Translations under genes and position numbers: made by a program
Assembly (NCBI GenBank): GCA_964523295.1
Contig: CAZGAH010000001.1
Span: forward strand, 102,027 to 166,026
Source: CAZGAH01 sp964523295
Lineage (GTDB): Bacteria; Desulfobacterota; Desulfovibrionia; Desulfovibrionales; Desulfovibrionaceae
Length of the DNA stretch: 64,000 bases
Direction of reading: 5' to 3'
In this document: positions 27,877 to 37,453 of the stretch, piece by piece
Layout: each line of letters starts with the position of its first letter
How positions within the stretch are numbered: the first letter of the stretch is position 1
The notes under the pieces: model-generated
The model's input: the letters and a program-made list of their open reading frames with translations, nothing else
Database searches by the model: none
Told to the model about the DNA's origin: nothing

Positions 27877-29754
27877 ATGTTCAAAAACTTGAAGATCCGG
27901 GCAAAGTTGGGAATAGGTTTCGGTGTCATCCTGGTCCTGACGCTGATGGTGGCTGGTGTAGGACTGTACAGCCAAAGCAAGCTCATAGACAGGGCCACGA
28001 AAACACAGAAAGTCAATCAAGTTTTTAACAATATGCAGGAGATGCGCATTGAGGTCTTGTACTATATAAGGAGTAAAAATACTTCATATATTGATTCATT
28101 TAATAAAAAGAATGAAGAGAATGAATCAACAATTAAATTTCTGAAAACAATATTCAAGAACCCAGTCAACATTCAAAAGATGGACGAGATTGTAACGCTT
28201 TCCGGGGTGTATAAGAATAATTTCAACAAATACATTGCTGCAGAAAATACACATAATGCCTTGATCAAGGAAGTAGTCGATGCGGCAGTCGCTCTGGAGA
28301 GCATTGCTGTCGATGTGTTGCGGCATTTCGAGGTGCGTTTCGCCGAACTCGGTAAGGCCGGCGGATCGGAGGAAGAGTCCCGGCGAATTGCAGTTATTCT
28401 TGGCAAGGTGCATACTATTGTCCGCCTGTTTCTCAAGGCGCGTATCGAGATGCTCTACTACCTGTGGCGCGAGGACGTTGCCCGCGTCGACAACGTTAAA
28501 AGCAACCTGAACGAACTCATGACCTTCGGCGACGAGCTGAAGTCCCTGCTGCATGATCCGAAGGACAGGAGTCAGGCGGACCAGATCGTGGCCAAGGCCC
28601 GCATCTACCGTGATAGGGTTGATGATTTCGTGAAGATCGCCGAGGAGCAGAAGGGGTTGGTTCAGAGCATGGCCGAGGCTGCCGTCAAGGTGGCCGATCT
28701 GACCGCCGATGCCTTGCGTTTTCAGCAGGCGGCCATGGATTCCCAGGTCAGTTCTTCCACCTTTACTATGCTGGGCATTTCCGCCGCGGCGATCGTCGTC
28801 GGGGTGGTTTTCGCCGTGCTCATTATCATAGGAATACAGCGCAATCTGCTGCGTCTGGTCCACGTCTCCGCTGCCGTGACTACGGGCAGCGAGGAGATGA
28901 GCGCCAGTTCGGAGACCCTCTCCCAGGGGGCTACGCAACAGGCGGCTGCGGTCGAGGAATGTTCGGCCTCGATGGAACAGATGGGGTCGAGCATCGCTCA
29001 GACTGCTGACAACGCCAAGCAGACCGAGTCCATCGCCCTGAAGGCCGCGCAGGACGCCCAGGAGTCCGGGAAGGCCGTTGCAAGCTCCGTCATTGCCATG
29101 AAGGATATTGCCGGGAAGATTACCATCATCGCCGAAATCGCACGCCAGACCGACCTGCTCGCCCTCAATGCTGCCATTGAGGCGGCCAGGGCCGGCGAGC
29201 ATGGCCGCGGGTTCGCGGTCGTGGCCTCCGAGGTGCGCAAACTGGCCGAACGTGCCCAGGCCGCTGCCGGCGAGATCAACGACATGTCCCGCTCCAGCCT
29301 CGTCGTGGCGGAAAGGGCGGGCGAACTGCTCGGCAAGCTGGTGCCCGACATTCAAAAAACCGCCGAGCTGTTTCAGGAGATTTCCGCCGCCAGCCACGAG
29401 CAGAATGAGGGCGCCCGACAAGTCAACAAGGCGCTGCAGCAACTCGACCAGGTCATCCAGACCAACGCCAGCGCCTCCGAGCAACTGGCCGCCACGTCCG
29501 AGGAACTCGCCTCCCAGGCCACGGAAATGCAGGCCGTCATTGCCTGCTTCATCGACGTCGAAACCCGCACGAGCGCGCGCATTCCGACGTATACCTCCGG
29601 CTTTGCGACGATCTCGTCAAGCCGCCCGGCGCGAAACGCTCCTGCCCGGAAAGTCAAGGCCATCCCGGACAAGGACGGGAAAAAGGACGCCGTGCGTCTG
29701 AACATGAAGCAGGACGGCACGGACGAGGCGGACAATCTCTTCGAGCACTACTGA
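27877..29754 (+). CDS. Methyl-accepting chemotaxis protein without HAMP domain
   Basis: A 625-residue chemoreceptor with a transmembrane helix at about 11-31 and a large helical periplasmic sensor (32-295, helical-bimodular or double four-helix size). The second helix is at about 297-318, followed directly by the cytoplasmic signalling coiled coil, whose tip carries DLLALNAAIEAARAGEHGRG. The HAMP domain expected after the second helix is missing: IQRNLLRLV runs straight into SEEMSASSETLSQG. The C-terminal tail is basic and ends DEADNLFEHY, without a CheR-binding pentapeptide. The start at 27877 has AAAAGGGGG upstream. The first 130 codons are AT-rich, the rest GC-rich. Confidence 0.92.
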   Translation: MFKNLKIRAKLGIGFGVILVLTLMVAGVGLYSQSKLIDRATKTQKVNQVFNNMQEMRIEVLYYIRSKNTSYIDSFNKKNEENESTIKFLKTIFKNPVNIQKMDEIVTLSGVYKNNFNKYIAAENTHNALIKEVVDAAVALESIAVDVLRHFEVRFAELGKAGGSEEESRRIAVILGKVHTIVRLFLKARIEMLYYLWREDVARVDNVKSNLNELMTFGDELKSLLHDPKDRSQADQIVAKARIYRDRVDDFVKIAEEQKGLVQSMAEAAVKVADLTADALRFQQAAMDSQVSSSTFTMLGISAAAIVVGVVFAVLIIIGIQRNLLRLVHVSAAVTTGSEEMSASSETLSQGATQQAAAVEECSASMEQMGSSIAQTADNAKQTESIALKAAQDAQESGKAVASSVIAMKDIAGKITIIAEIARQTDLLALNAAIEAARAGEHGRGFAVVASEVRKLAERAQAAAGEINDMSRSSLVVAERAGELLGKLVPDIQKTAELFQEISAASHEQNEGARQVNKALQQLDQVIQTNASASEQLAATSEELASQATEMQAVIACFIDVETRTSARIPTYTSGFATISSSRPARNAPARKVKAIPDKDGKKDAVRLNMKQDGTDEADNLFEHY

Positions 29755-29778
29755 TCGCGCAACACACGCCGATCCAAA

Positions 29779-29809
29779 GCCGGACGGGCGCACAGGCAGC
29801 CCGTCCGGC
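29779..29809. terminator. Bidirectional terminator between the MCP and Hpt genes
   Basis: GCCGGACGGGC (29779-29789) and GCCCGTCCGGC (29799-29809) form a perfect 11-bp stem with a 9-nt loop. It separates two convergent genes and abuts the Hpt stop codon. Only a short T-rich stretch (TTATT) follows. Confidence 0.75.
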
Positions 29810-30214
29810 TTATTCCGACAGATAGTTCTGAATGACGCTGAGTGAAGAAGAGAGTAGCGGCAACAACTGCGCTAACATCGCCCGGGCAAGCTCTCTGTCT
29901 CCCGAGTTCACCGCCTCCTCCAGCCTGCGGGCCGCATCCTGGCATTGTTCTAGGCCAAGACTCGCGCACGTGCTTTTGAGGATATGCGCCTGTTGGCTCA
30001 TGCGCGCCGTGTCGCCCTCGGCGGCCGCCTGCCGGAGCGCTTCCCGCCGTTCCGTTCCGATGGTGAGAAACATGGTACACGCGTCGCGTAGCAGTTCGCT
30101 GTCTTCTCCCAGGCGCTGTAATGCGGCAGGCTCATTGAAGAGCATCCTGCCCTCCGCATCCGCTGTGCTCGGGGCGGAAGTCGGGTCATGATCGTGTTGG
30201 CTGCTGTAGTCCAT
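29810..30214 (-). CDS. Histidine phosphotransfer (Hpt) domain protein
   Basis: A 134-residue protein made of one Hpt four-helix bundle after a short acidic N-terminal tail. The phospho-accepting histidine lies in SQQAHILKSTCASLG (A-H-x-L-K-S), followed by the ARRLEEAV helix. Hpt proteins shuttle phosphate between hybrid kinases and response regulators. No hybrid kinase is adjacent, but several receiver proteins lie in the window. The start at 30214 follows GAGGAAGG. Convergent with the chemoreceptor gene. Confidence 0.88.
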   Translation of the reverse strand: MDYSSQHDHDPTSAPSTADAEGRMLFNEPAALQRLGEDSELLRDACTMFLTIGTERREALRQAAAEGDTARMSQQAHILKSTCASLGLEQCQDAARRLEEAVNSGDRELARAMLAQLLPLLSSSLSVIQNYLSE

Positions 30215-30296
30215 GCCTTCCTCGTGTAACGAACCTGTGTCGCGGCGCTGCGGGAGATATTCGACAGCCTCGGTCTCGATACGGCGGCCCGACTGC

Positions 30297-31566
30297 TCAG
30301 TCGAAGCGGCGGATATCTACCAGCGTCGGCGCGTCGCCGGCAATGGCCTGGCTGTCGGTTTCGACGACCAGCTCGGGCCGGAGCTTGCACCGCTCCTGGA
30401 AACGCTTGATCAGTACCTCGCGATCCAGGGTCCCGTCCAGGCAGAGCCTCAACCGCAAGGCGTCCTTGCCCTCGGAATTGTCGACCACGATCTGCCAGCG
30501 GCGCACGGCCGGAAAGCCGGCCNNNNNNNNNNTCGGCTGCCTGATGCGGATAGATGAACTGGCCCTTGACCTTGGCGGTATTATCCACGCGCCCCAGGAT
30601 GCCGACCAGTCGCGCGGTGCTTCGACCGCAGGGGCAGCTGTCGGTGCTCAGCCGGGACAGATCGCCCGTGGCCAGCCGCAGCAGCGGATAGTCCTGGCTG
30701 AAGGGCGTGACCACGACCTCGCCGATTTCACCCGGCTCGACGGGTCGGCCTGTTGCCGGGTCGACGATCTCCACGTAACAGCGCGTAGACAGGTGCATCC
30801 CCGTAAGTTCCGGGCACTCGTACGCGGCGCAGCCCAGGTCGGCCGTACCGTATCCCTGGCGCACGCGCAGCCCCAACTCTTCCTCCAGCTCGCGGCGCAA
30901 GGATTCCGGCAGGCGTTCCGCTGCCACAAACGCGAATTGCAGGGAAAAATCCCGTCCGGGATCGAGTCCCTGCGTGCGCGCCTGATCCTTGATGACTTTC
31001 AGATAGCTGGCCATGCCGACGAACCCGGTTACCGGAAGGGACTTGAGCAGATCGATCTGCACGGCGGTATTGCCCGGTCCGGCCGGGATGACCGCGCAGC
31101 CCAGCTCGCGCAGGGGCTCCTCGAGCATCAGACCGGCAGGCGTCAGATGATAGCTGAACGTCATCTGAACGACGTCGCCGGTCCGGAATCCCGCAGCGTA
31201 AAAGGCCTCTGTCCAGCCCCAGTAATCGTGGCCGCGGCCCTCGGGATCGAAAATGGGACCGGGCGAAAGGTAAATCCGCTGCAATGTCCCGATGCCGCCC
31301 GCGAGCATGGCCTCCAGGCCCTGCTCCTGGTGAAAGGCCAGCAGCTGTTTCTTGCTCAACGGGGGAATCTTCGACCAGTCGTCGAGCGTGCGCACGTCCT
31401 CGGGACTCAGCCCGGCCTGCTCCAGCCTGGTGCGCACCTCGGTCGAACTGGTACAGGCCTGGTGCAGCAACGCCGAGAGCGCCGACCATTGCCGCTCGCG
31501 TCGCGCCTCCAGACTCTCCGTCTCCCGTTCGCTGAAAATCCCTGTTCTGCGGTCTCGTTGCCTCAT
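30297..31566 (-). CDS. Phenylacetate-CoA ligase-like (PaaK family) AMP-forming enzyme, split by a gap
   Basis: A protein of about 419 residues once the 10-N run at 30523-30532 is removed; joining the flanks directly restores one frame (YPHQAAEAGFPAVRRW). Motifs of the PaaK/adenylate-forming family are present: the YLSPGP loop, QGYGTADLG near the middle, TGDLSRL, the CPCGR pair, GRVDNTAKVKGQFIYPHQ, and the C-terminal ACP-like fold. Members activate aromatic or other carboxylates as CoA thioesters via acyl-AMP. The substrate is unknown. It lies downstream of two glycosyltransferases, which hints at surface-structure rather than catabolic work. Confidence 0.82.
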
Positions 31567-31681
31567 AGTCTGCTCCTGTAGTCTGCGTCGTTCGTCTGGC
31601 TGAATGCGGCAGTCGCTGCGTCGCCGCATCGCCAGGCCGCCGGCCGGCTGCGGATGCGCATAATCACGCGCGTATCCCCGG

Positions 31682-33153
31682 TCAGTGTTCGGGCTGCGCA
31701 CCCGGCCCTACGTATTGCTTACGCCATTCGTCTAGAAAGAGGATCGCTGTTTCCAGCTCCGACAGGCGCCCATGACGCTGCCGGACAGCCCAGACCACGG
31801 CCTCGAACGAGGCCTCGTGCGGCAGCTCGAGCGTGTCCAGCAACCCGGTAATCTCGCCGGCCAGTTCCGGGGGAAAGGTTACGTCGAGCATGGCCGGCGT
31901 GCTGGCGCGCGTGGGCCAGCCTGGGCGTCGGTCATGAATGAAGTCGAGCAGTGTCTGCATCCGGTGCCCGTAGGTGTGTTCGGCCAGAACCCTCGCCCGT
32001 GCCCTGGACGCCAGTACGGCGCGTTCTTCGGGGTGCCGCAGGTAGTGGTCGATGGCGTCGAGCAATTCCGGCATCGAGGTGAAGGTCGCCAGCTCGTCGG
32101 GCTCGAACATTTCGGGCAGCAGCGCGCGTCGGTCGNNNNNNNNNNAACAATAATTAAAACAGTAGCTTATGGCCAAATGTGATGGACACCGCCTCCACCG
32201 AATGGGCGGCATTAAAGGAGTCCAAGCGAGACTATTCCGCGATTCCCGCCTTCATCGCTCCGCCGGTCAACAAGCTGGAAGGCCCCGCAGGCCGCCAGTT
32301 CAAAGGTCCGCGGATTGACGAAATCCCCGGCAGGCACCAGCTCGTCCGCGGAGACGCTCGAATGGAGATTGAGATTGATGGCCGAGGCATTGAAGACCTT
32401 GACCGCATCCTCCGTCGACACGCGCGCTCCGTCGAGTTGCAGATACCGGGCGAGCACGCTGTCGCCATCCCAGTCGCTGCCCCAGATCTTCAGATCGAGA
32501 TGTAACAGCTGGCGGAAGGCCAGCCGGCGGTTGGCGTAGCCGGCGCCGACGAACGACAGCCCGGAGCCATACTTGCGGCGCTCGATCGGCGTGAGTTCCA
32601 GCGGCCGGTGAACCTCGGGATCGGCCGCCATCGGAAGATACAGGGCATTGTCCACGCCGTGCGCGGCCAGTTCGTCGAGAAAGGGATTCTTCTGGATCAC
32701 GGCGAAAAAGTCGTACCAGGGCGCAAAGGCGCGCCAGTAGGTAAATAGCCGGTAGTCTTCCACAAACCACATCGCCGTGGGCACGCCGTCCTTGCGTAGC
32801 CGCTTCAGGGTCTGCCGCGACAAGGGGGCCTGGGCCAGGGCCAGGACCAGATCTGGGGCGAAAGACTCTACCTTGGCCAGCACGGCCTGTCCAAGCAGCT
32901 GTAAAAAGCTGTTTTCCAGATAATCCAACCGTTCCGTGCTCACGCGCAACCGCTTGAGGGCCGTAAACGAGGGATGGAAATCCGGCGCCTCGAAACACTC
33001 GACCGTATGCCCCAGGCTGGTCAGTGCCCTGGCGCAGTAGCGGGCCACGGGCAGCGATCCGCCATACAGGGGCAGGACCACGAGCACGCGCAGCCCGGGC
33101 CGCGGCCACGCTGCGACCGCGTGCGCCTGTTGTGAAACGTGCGATGCGTCCAT
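31682..33153 (-). CDS. CgeB-like glycosyltransferase, interrupted near residue 300
   Basis: The N-terminal part (33153 to 32260) has a Rossmann-type start (GLRVLVVLPLYGGSLPVARY), MWFVEDYRLFTYWR, and ends in the family motif RTFELAACGAFQLVDRR. A foreign stretch and a 10-N gap follow. The protein then resumes as DRRALLPEMFEPDELATFTS to the end at 31682. Deleting the intervening DNA gives a continuous FQLVDRRALLPEMFEP, as in intact CgeB/DUF3880 proteins. The gene is therefore either disrupted by an insertion or mis-assembled. Such enzymes are predicted cytoplasmic sugar transferases. The start at 33153 has GGAGGAGG upstream. Confidence 0.72.
32130..32268. mobile_element. Possible collapsed insertion (5-bp CGGTC duplication) inside the CgeB-like gene
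   Basis: CGGTC occurs at 32130-32134 and again at 32264-32268, exactly bracketing a segment that breaks the glycosyltransferase frame. That segment consists of 10 N (32136-32145) plus about 118 nt of unrelated sequence, partly AT-rich. Removing it with one CGGTC copy restores the protein. This fits an insertion sequence with a target-site duplication whose repeated body was lost in assembly. No transposase is visible, so a contig-end artefact is the alternative. Confidence 0.4.
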
Positions 33154-33174
33154 GCCTCCTCCATCAACGTCCGG

Positions 33175-34431
33175 CTAATCGATACGCTGCTCGGTGCGTT
33201 CGTTCTGCAACAACCAGTCGCGCTCGTGCAACAGACTTTGCGCCGGGCCGACCGTCGACGTCGGGTCGCTCCCGACCAGGGCGCCCGTCATGCCCAGATG
33301 CGCGGCGAGCAGTCCGCGCAATCCGGCACGCTCCTCAGCTCGGGGATCCTGTCCGCTTGTCGCCCGATAGATCACTCCCAGCGCGTCCGTGTCGCCAACC
33401 AGGCCGAGCAGACCGGGAACGGACCCCGGCTGATCCGGGCGCGTCAGGGCGCGTAAAAAGGCCCGCTCCCGGAAGGGAAGCAGGCAGCGCAGCCCGCAGT
33501 CGCACGGGCGAGACTCCACGCACGGCGTACACTCGTGTACGGCCTGCCAGACCCGGTGCCCGCGCCCGTAGGGTCCGGTTTCCCAGGCCCAGGCCGAGGC
33601 CAGAAACAGCGCCAGAACCGGAGTTCCCAGGTGGCAGGCCAGATGCATGGCCCCGGTGTCCGGCGTGATGAGGACGTCCAGCCCGGTCAGCGCATTGATT
33701 AACCCGGCCCAGTCGGTGGCGCCGCTCAAATCGGTAGTCGCGTCCAGCAGTTCGCGGTTGGCGTATTTGAGCAGCGCGCGCGCCAGCGGTCGTTCGGCCT
33801 TGCTGCCCAGCAGCCAGACCTTTTTGGCACCTATGCCCTTGGCGACCGCGTGGACGACGGGCGCCAGGACCTCCGGCGGAAGCGAACGCCGGGCATTGCG
33901 GCCGGCCAGTGCCACGCCGACGCCGCGTCCGCCCGGACGCGCCGGCGGATTGACCGCCTCCGGAGCGACGGGCGAGGGCGCCAGCGCGGCCCAGTAATCC
34001 ACCAGATTGATCGGACTGCTGGCGCGATGTCTGGTCCAGCGAAAGGCCAGATCGGTCCAGGCGTCCTTGAGCGGCTGCCCGTCCTGCATCCGGTATCCCC
34101 GGACCCGCTCTGCCGGGAACAACGCGGACAGGGCGAAGTTCAGGCCGGAAAAATTGAGATTATAGACCGCGGAAAATTCGTACCCGGCCAGCTCGTGCAG
34201 GGTCCCGCGATTCGCCGCCAGAAACGCCGCCGTCGTTGCCGGCGCAACGCCATGCGCGGTCAACGCGTGGACCGTCACGTGCGGAAAGACGAGCCGGGCC
34301 AGAGGCTCCAGCGAGCGATCCAGACACAGGTGTACCGCGTTCGCCCCGTCCGCGGCAAGCGTACGCAACAAACGCGCGCTTTGCAGCAGATCGCCGAACC
34401 TGGCCAGTTGAATGACGAGCGTACGGGGCAT
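33175..34431 (-). CDS. Family 9 glycosyltransferase (heptosyltransferase-like)
   Basis: A 418-residue protein of the GT9 family that includes LPS heptosyltransferases. The N-terminus MPRTLVIQLARFGDLLQSARLL and the C-terminal donor-binding signature LITPDTGAMHLACHLGTPVLAL are clear. A Cys-rich stretch (HECTPCVESRPCDCGLRCLLPF) and about 70 extra residues follow the fold. Known members add sugars to lipid A core or flagellar and surface glycans in the cytoplasm. The start at 34431 is preferred over an upstream extension in the same frame. It ends 21 nt before the CgeB-like gene, so they form one operon. Confidence 0.85.
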   Translation of the reverse strand: MPRTLVIQLARFGDLLQSARLLRTLAADGANAVHLCLDRSLEPLARLVFPHVTVHALTAHGVAPATTAAFLAANRGTLHELAGYEFSAVYNLNFSGLNFALSALFPAERVRGYRMQDGQPLKDAWTDLAFRWTRHRASSPINLVDYWAALAPSPVAPEAVNPPARPGGRGVGVALAGRNARRSLPPEVLAPVVHAVAKGIGAKKVWLLGSKAERPLARALLKYANRELLDATTDLSGATDWAGLINALTGLDVLITPDTGAMHLACHLGTPVLALFLASAWAWETGPYGRGHRVWQAVHECTPCVESRPCDCGLRCLLPFRERAFLRALTRPDQPGSVPGLLGLVGDTDALGVIYRATSGQDPRAEERAGLRGLLAAHLGMTGALVGSDPTSTVGPAQSLLHERDWLLQNERTEQRID

Positions 34432-34852
34432 GTCCCTTTTCCGTCGCGGCACGAACTTCCGCGGACGCAATGGCGGAGCGCGGGCCGACAGAGAGGCAGA
34501 TTTCCGTGGTTCCTAGCCGATTCCTGCGTCCGGGGCAAGACCCGCGGCGGCCAGAAGAATTGCTCTGCCCAATGGGGTGACGCGTGCCGCGAGCCAGAGG
34601 CCTGCGCCTGAGGAGGACGGCGCGCGCCGGGAGAGACGCCTTGCCGGATAGTGGGCAACCCGGCACACTCGGCGCCGGAACGTTGACAATCCCGTCCTGA
34701 CCTCAATATAATACCCTATAGTCGCTGGCTGCATACGCGGCCTTTCGACACGCGCGGGGCGCCGCGTCGGGCAGGTCAGGGATGCAGGCCCGGCAAGAGG
34801 CGCGCGCGTCGCGGTCATTCATTATCCGCTCGGTAGGCACGGGTTTGACATC
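34432..34852. other. Gene-free divergent region
   Basis: Open frames on the reverse strand cover part of this stretch, but their products are Arg/Ala-rich and unlike any family I recognise. No strong ribosome-binding site or hairpin was noted. It probably holds divergent promoters for the glycosyltransferase operon and the acetyltransferase gene. Confidence 0.4.
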
Positions 34853-35359
34853 ATGTCTCTATGTTTCCGTTATCTTGAGGAAGGGGATTTGCCGGTAATC
34901 TGCAGTTGGCCGCAAAGCCCGGAAGAATTGTTTTTTATCGCCCCGCAGGCAGATTTCCCTTTAACGCCGGCCCAGTTGCAGGACATCGTTTCCACGCGCA
35001 CCGAGCTTACGGTTGCCGAACTGAACGGCCGGGCGGTCGCCTTTGCCGATTTTTACGTCTGGGGTGAAGACGCGTGTACAATCGGCAACGTCATCGTCTC
35101 CGACACGGTCCGGGGCCAGGGAATCGGCCGCAAACTTATCCAGCGGATGATCGCGGTCGCATTTGCGAACTATGCGGCGTCGGAAGTGCGGGTATCCTGC
35201 TTCAACCACAACGTCGCCGGGCTGCTGTTCTACCCGAAATCAGGCTTTGAGCCCTATGCCATCGAGCAACGCCAGGATAAGAGGGGGAATCACGTTGCGC
35301 TTGTTCACCTTCGGCTTGCGAAGCCTGCAAGCAAGATCGGCAGATATACCGACTTATGA
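34853..35359 (+). CDS. GNAT-family N-acetyltransferase
   Basis: A 168-residue protein with one GNAT fold. Strand beta 4 and the acetyl-CoA loop read IGNVIVSDTVRGQGIGRKLIQRMI (R-G-Q-G-I-G pyrophosphate loop), followed by VRVSCFNHNVAGLLFYPKSGFEPY, the usual N-x-x-a-x-x-l-Y-x-k-x-G-F element. It is cytoplasmic and transfers acetyl from acetyl-CoA to an amine. The substrate is unknown. It lies 111 nt before the hydrogenase-like operon and may or may not be cotranscribed with it. Confidence 0.87.
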   Translation: MSLCFRYLEEGDLPVICSWPQSPEELFFIAPQADFPLTPAQLQDIVSTRTELTVAELNGRAVAFADFYVWGEDACTIGNVIVSDTVRGQGIGRKLIQRMIAVAFANYAASEVRVSCFNHNVAGLLFYPKSGFEPYAIEQRQDKRGNHVALVHLRLAKPASKIGRYTDL

Positions 35360-35470
35360 TGATCTCTGTGCCTAAAAATGGATTGACAGCGATTTCCTGC
35401 GGGTCTAAAGCCACATTTTTTTGACCGCCCTGGCCTCTTCAGGACGGCCGTAACCTGGAGATATCGCGGC

Positions 35471-37453
35471 GTGTCACTCTATTGCGTGGCCTTGGTATTT
35501 TTTTTCTCCGGGGCCTTGATCAGCCTTCTCGCAGGGCGAAAAGCCGGTGCTGTCTATCTTGGACCTGGCTTTGCCATCGTCGGGGCCGTCCTGGGATTCA
35601 TCGGCCTCCTCTTTGGATGGACGGCTGCCCCGGAATCGATTCAGCTTGACCTGCCCCTGCCCATCGGCTCACCGATATTGACCCTTGATTCCCTGGCCCG
35701 TTTCTTTCTTGTTCCCGTGTACGTGCTGGTGCTGCTGTGTGCGGTGTACGGTGCGAGTTATTTGACTGCCTATCAGGGCCGCAAGAATCTGGGAGCGCAC
35801 TGGTGCTTTTTCAACCTGTTGGCCGCGGGCATGGCGTTGGTGCCGGCTGCCGGGGATGGTTTTTTCTTTCTCCTTTGCTGGGAATTCATGTCCCTGGCCC
35901 CTTTTTTTCTGGTCTCCTTCTACGATGAGAAGCCTGAAGTGCGAGAGGCTTCCTGGGTGTATCTGGTTGCCGCGCACCTTGGCGCCGTCGCGCTGATGGT
36001 TGCCATGATTCTGCTCGAACGAAACGCCGGATCCTTTCATTTCGCGGCCTTTGCCAGTGCTGCGCCCCGATTTTCCGGAGCAGTCGCGAATTCGGTTTTC
36101 ATTTTGGCTGTGTTTGGTTTCGGGGCCAAGGCAGGCCTTGTTCCCTTGCATATCTGGCTACCCGAGGCTCACCCGGCTGCACCGAGCCATGTTTCAGCGA
36201 TTATGTCCGGGGCCTTGGTCAATGCCGGGGTCTACGGTATCTGCCGGATGGTCGGGTTTCTGGGACCTGTGCAGAGCTGGTGGGGACCTTCGCTGTTGCT
36301 GCTGGGGTTGTTCACTGCGGCCTATGGTATTCTCGGTGCGCTGGTGCAGCAGGATGGTAAGCGATTGCTTGCGTTGAGCACGGTGGAAAACATGGGCATC
36401 GTGTTCGTAGGACTCGGGGCCTGGTTGATCGGCCAGTTTGCGGGACAGCCATCCGTGGCGTTGCTTGGCCTGGTGGGCGCGTTGCTGCACGTCTGGAATC
36501 ATGCCGTTTTCAAGGGGTTGCTCTTTCTTGGCGCTGGCGTGGTGCTTAAAAGGACGGGGACAGTGGCGCTTGATCGACTGGGTGGCTTGGCCAGGCGTAT
36601 GCCGCTGACCGCGTCGTGCTGCGGCGTGGGGTCGGCTGCCATTGCCGGGTTGCCCCCGTTGAACGGCTTCGTGGGTGAATTCTGTATTTTTCTGGCCTTG
36701 GCTCAAGGTCTGGCCGTGGGGACGTCGTTTGGGAAGCTGTTGTTACTGCTGGCATTTGTCGGGCTAAGCTGCGTCGGTGGGTTGGCGGTCGCCTGTTTCG
36801 CCCGTGTCTATGGCATGATCTTTCTCGGCGAACCGCGCGACCGGTCGATTGCATGTTCCGGTGAGGCCGAACCGGCACTGCTTGCCCCCATGCTGCTATT
36901 GGCTGCTTTATGTCTGAGCGGAGGGGTTGCAGCGTCCATTCTTCTCGATGCGGCCTTGCGCGCTGCAGGCACAGTGTTGCCATTGACCGACGCAGAGAAC
37001 GCGGTGGGACTTCTGCTGGCCCGGCAGGCGGTCGAGGGGATTGCTTTGATAGCCGGCGTCCTTTTGGGTGTCTTTGTGGTCGCGGTGGCGATACGACGTC
37101 TACTCCCCGGAAGTCGGAGGGTCAGGCGTTTCCGGACGTGGGATTGTGGCTATGCGGCCACCACGGAGCGTATGCAGTATTCGCCGGCCTCCTTTGCCGC
37201 GCCCCTTGCCGGGTTATTTGGCCCCCTCAGCGGTCTGCAGCGGCAGATCAAAGGGATACAGGGGCTGTTTCCATCCAAAGGAGAAGTCTCCTCGGCCACG
37301 CCTGATCCGGCCTTCCGACTGCTTATCGCGCCCGGTTTCGAGGCTGTACGCCGCGTCTGCGACAGTCTGAAATGGCTACAGCATGGGCGCATTCACCTCT
37401 ATATCCTCTATATGCTGGGCACATTGGTGGCCTTGCTGATTTGGAAGCTGTGA
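35471..37453 (+). CDS. Antiporter-like membrane subunit of a hydrogenase-related complex (HyfB/NuoL-like)
   Basis: A 660-residue polytopic protein of the Mrp antiporter/NuoL-M-N superfamily, closest in plan to HyfB. The conserved membrane Glu lies in LLCWEFMSLAPFF and the central Lys in FGFGAKAGLVPLHIWLPEAHP. The C-terminal soluble segment RTWDCGYAATTERMQYSPASFA is typical of HyfB. It would carry protons or sodium across the inner membrane, driven by electron transfer in the peripheral arm. The GTG start at 35471 has TGGAG upstream. First gene of a six-gene operon; its TGA overlaps the next ATG. Confidence 0.92.
   Translation: MSLYCVALVFFFSGALISLLAGRKAGAVYLGPGFAIVGAVLGFIGLLFGWTAAPESIQLDLPLPIGSPILTLDSLARFFLVPVYVLVLLCAVYGASYLTAYQGRKNLGAHWCFFNLLAAGMALVPAAGDGFFFLLCWEFMSLAPFFLVSFYDEKPEVREASWVYLVAAHLGAVALMVAMILLERNAGSFHFAAFASAAPRFSGAVANSVFILAVFGFGAKAGLVPLHIWLPEAHPAAPSHVSAIMSGALVNAGVYGICRMVGFLGPVQSWWGPSLLLLGLFTAAYGILGALVQQDGKRLLALSTVENMGIVFVGLGAWLIGQFAGQPSVALLGLVGALLHVWNHAVFKGLLFLGAGVVLKRTGTVALDRLGGLARRMPLTASCCGVGSAAIAGLPPLNGFVGEFCIFLALAQGLAVGTSFGKLLLLLAFVGLSCVGGLAVACFARVYGMIFLGEPRDRSIACSGEAEPALLAPMLLLAALCLSGGVAASILLDAALRAAGTVLPLTDAENAVGLLLARQAVEGIALIAGVLLGVFVVAVAIRRLLPGSRRVRRFRTWDCGYAATTERMQYSPASFAAPLAGLFGPLSGLQRQIKGIQGLFPSKGEVSSATPDPAFRLLIAPGFEAVRRVCDSLKWLQHGRIHLYILYMLGTLVALLIWKL

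Noticed and set aside
32126..32268. Treating the two DRR-encoding segments as a tandem duplication in the protein
   Set aside because: The codons differ (gac cgg cgg versus gac cga cgc); only CGGTC is shared, which fits a short duplication at an insertion better.
34513..34818. Reverse-strand 101-codon frame as a gene
   Set aside because: Arg/Ala-rich, no ribosome-binding site, no recognisable motif.
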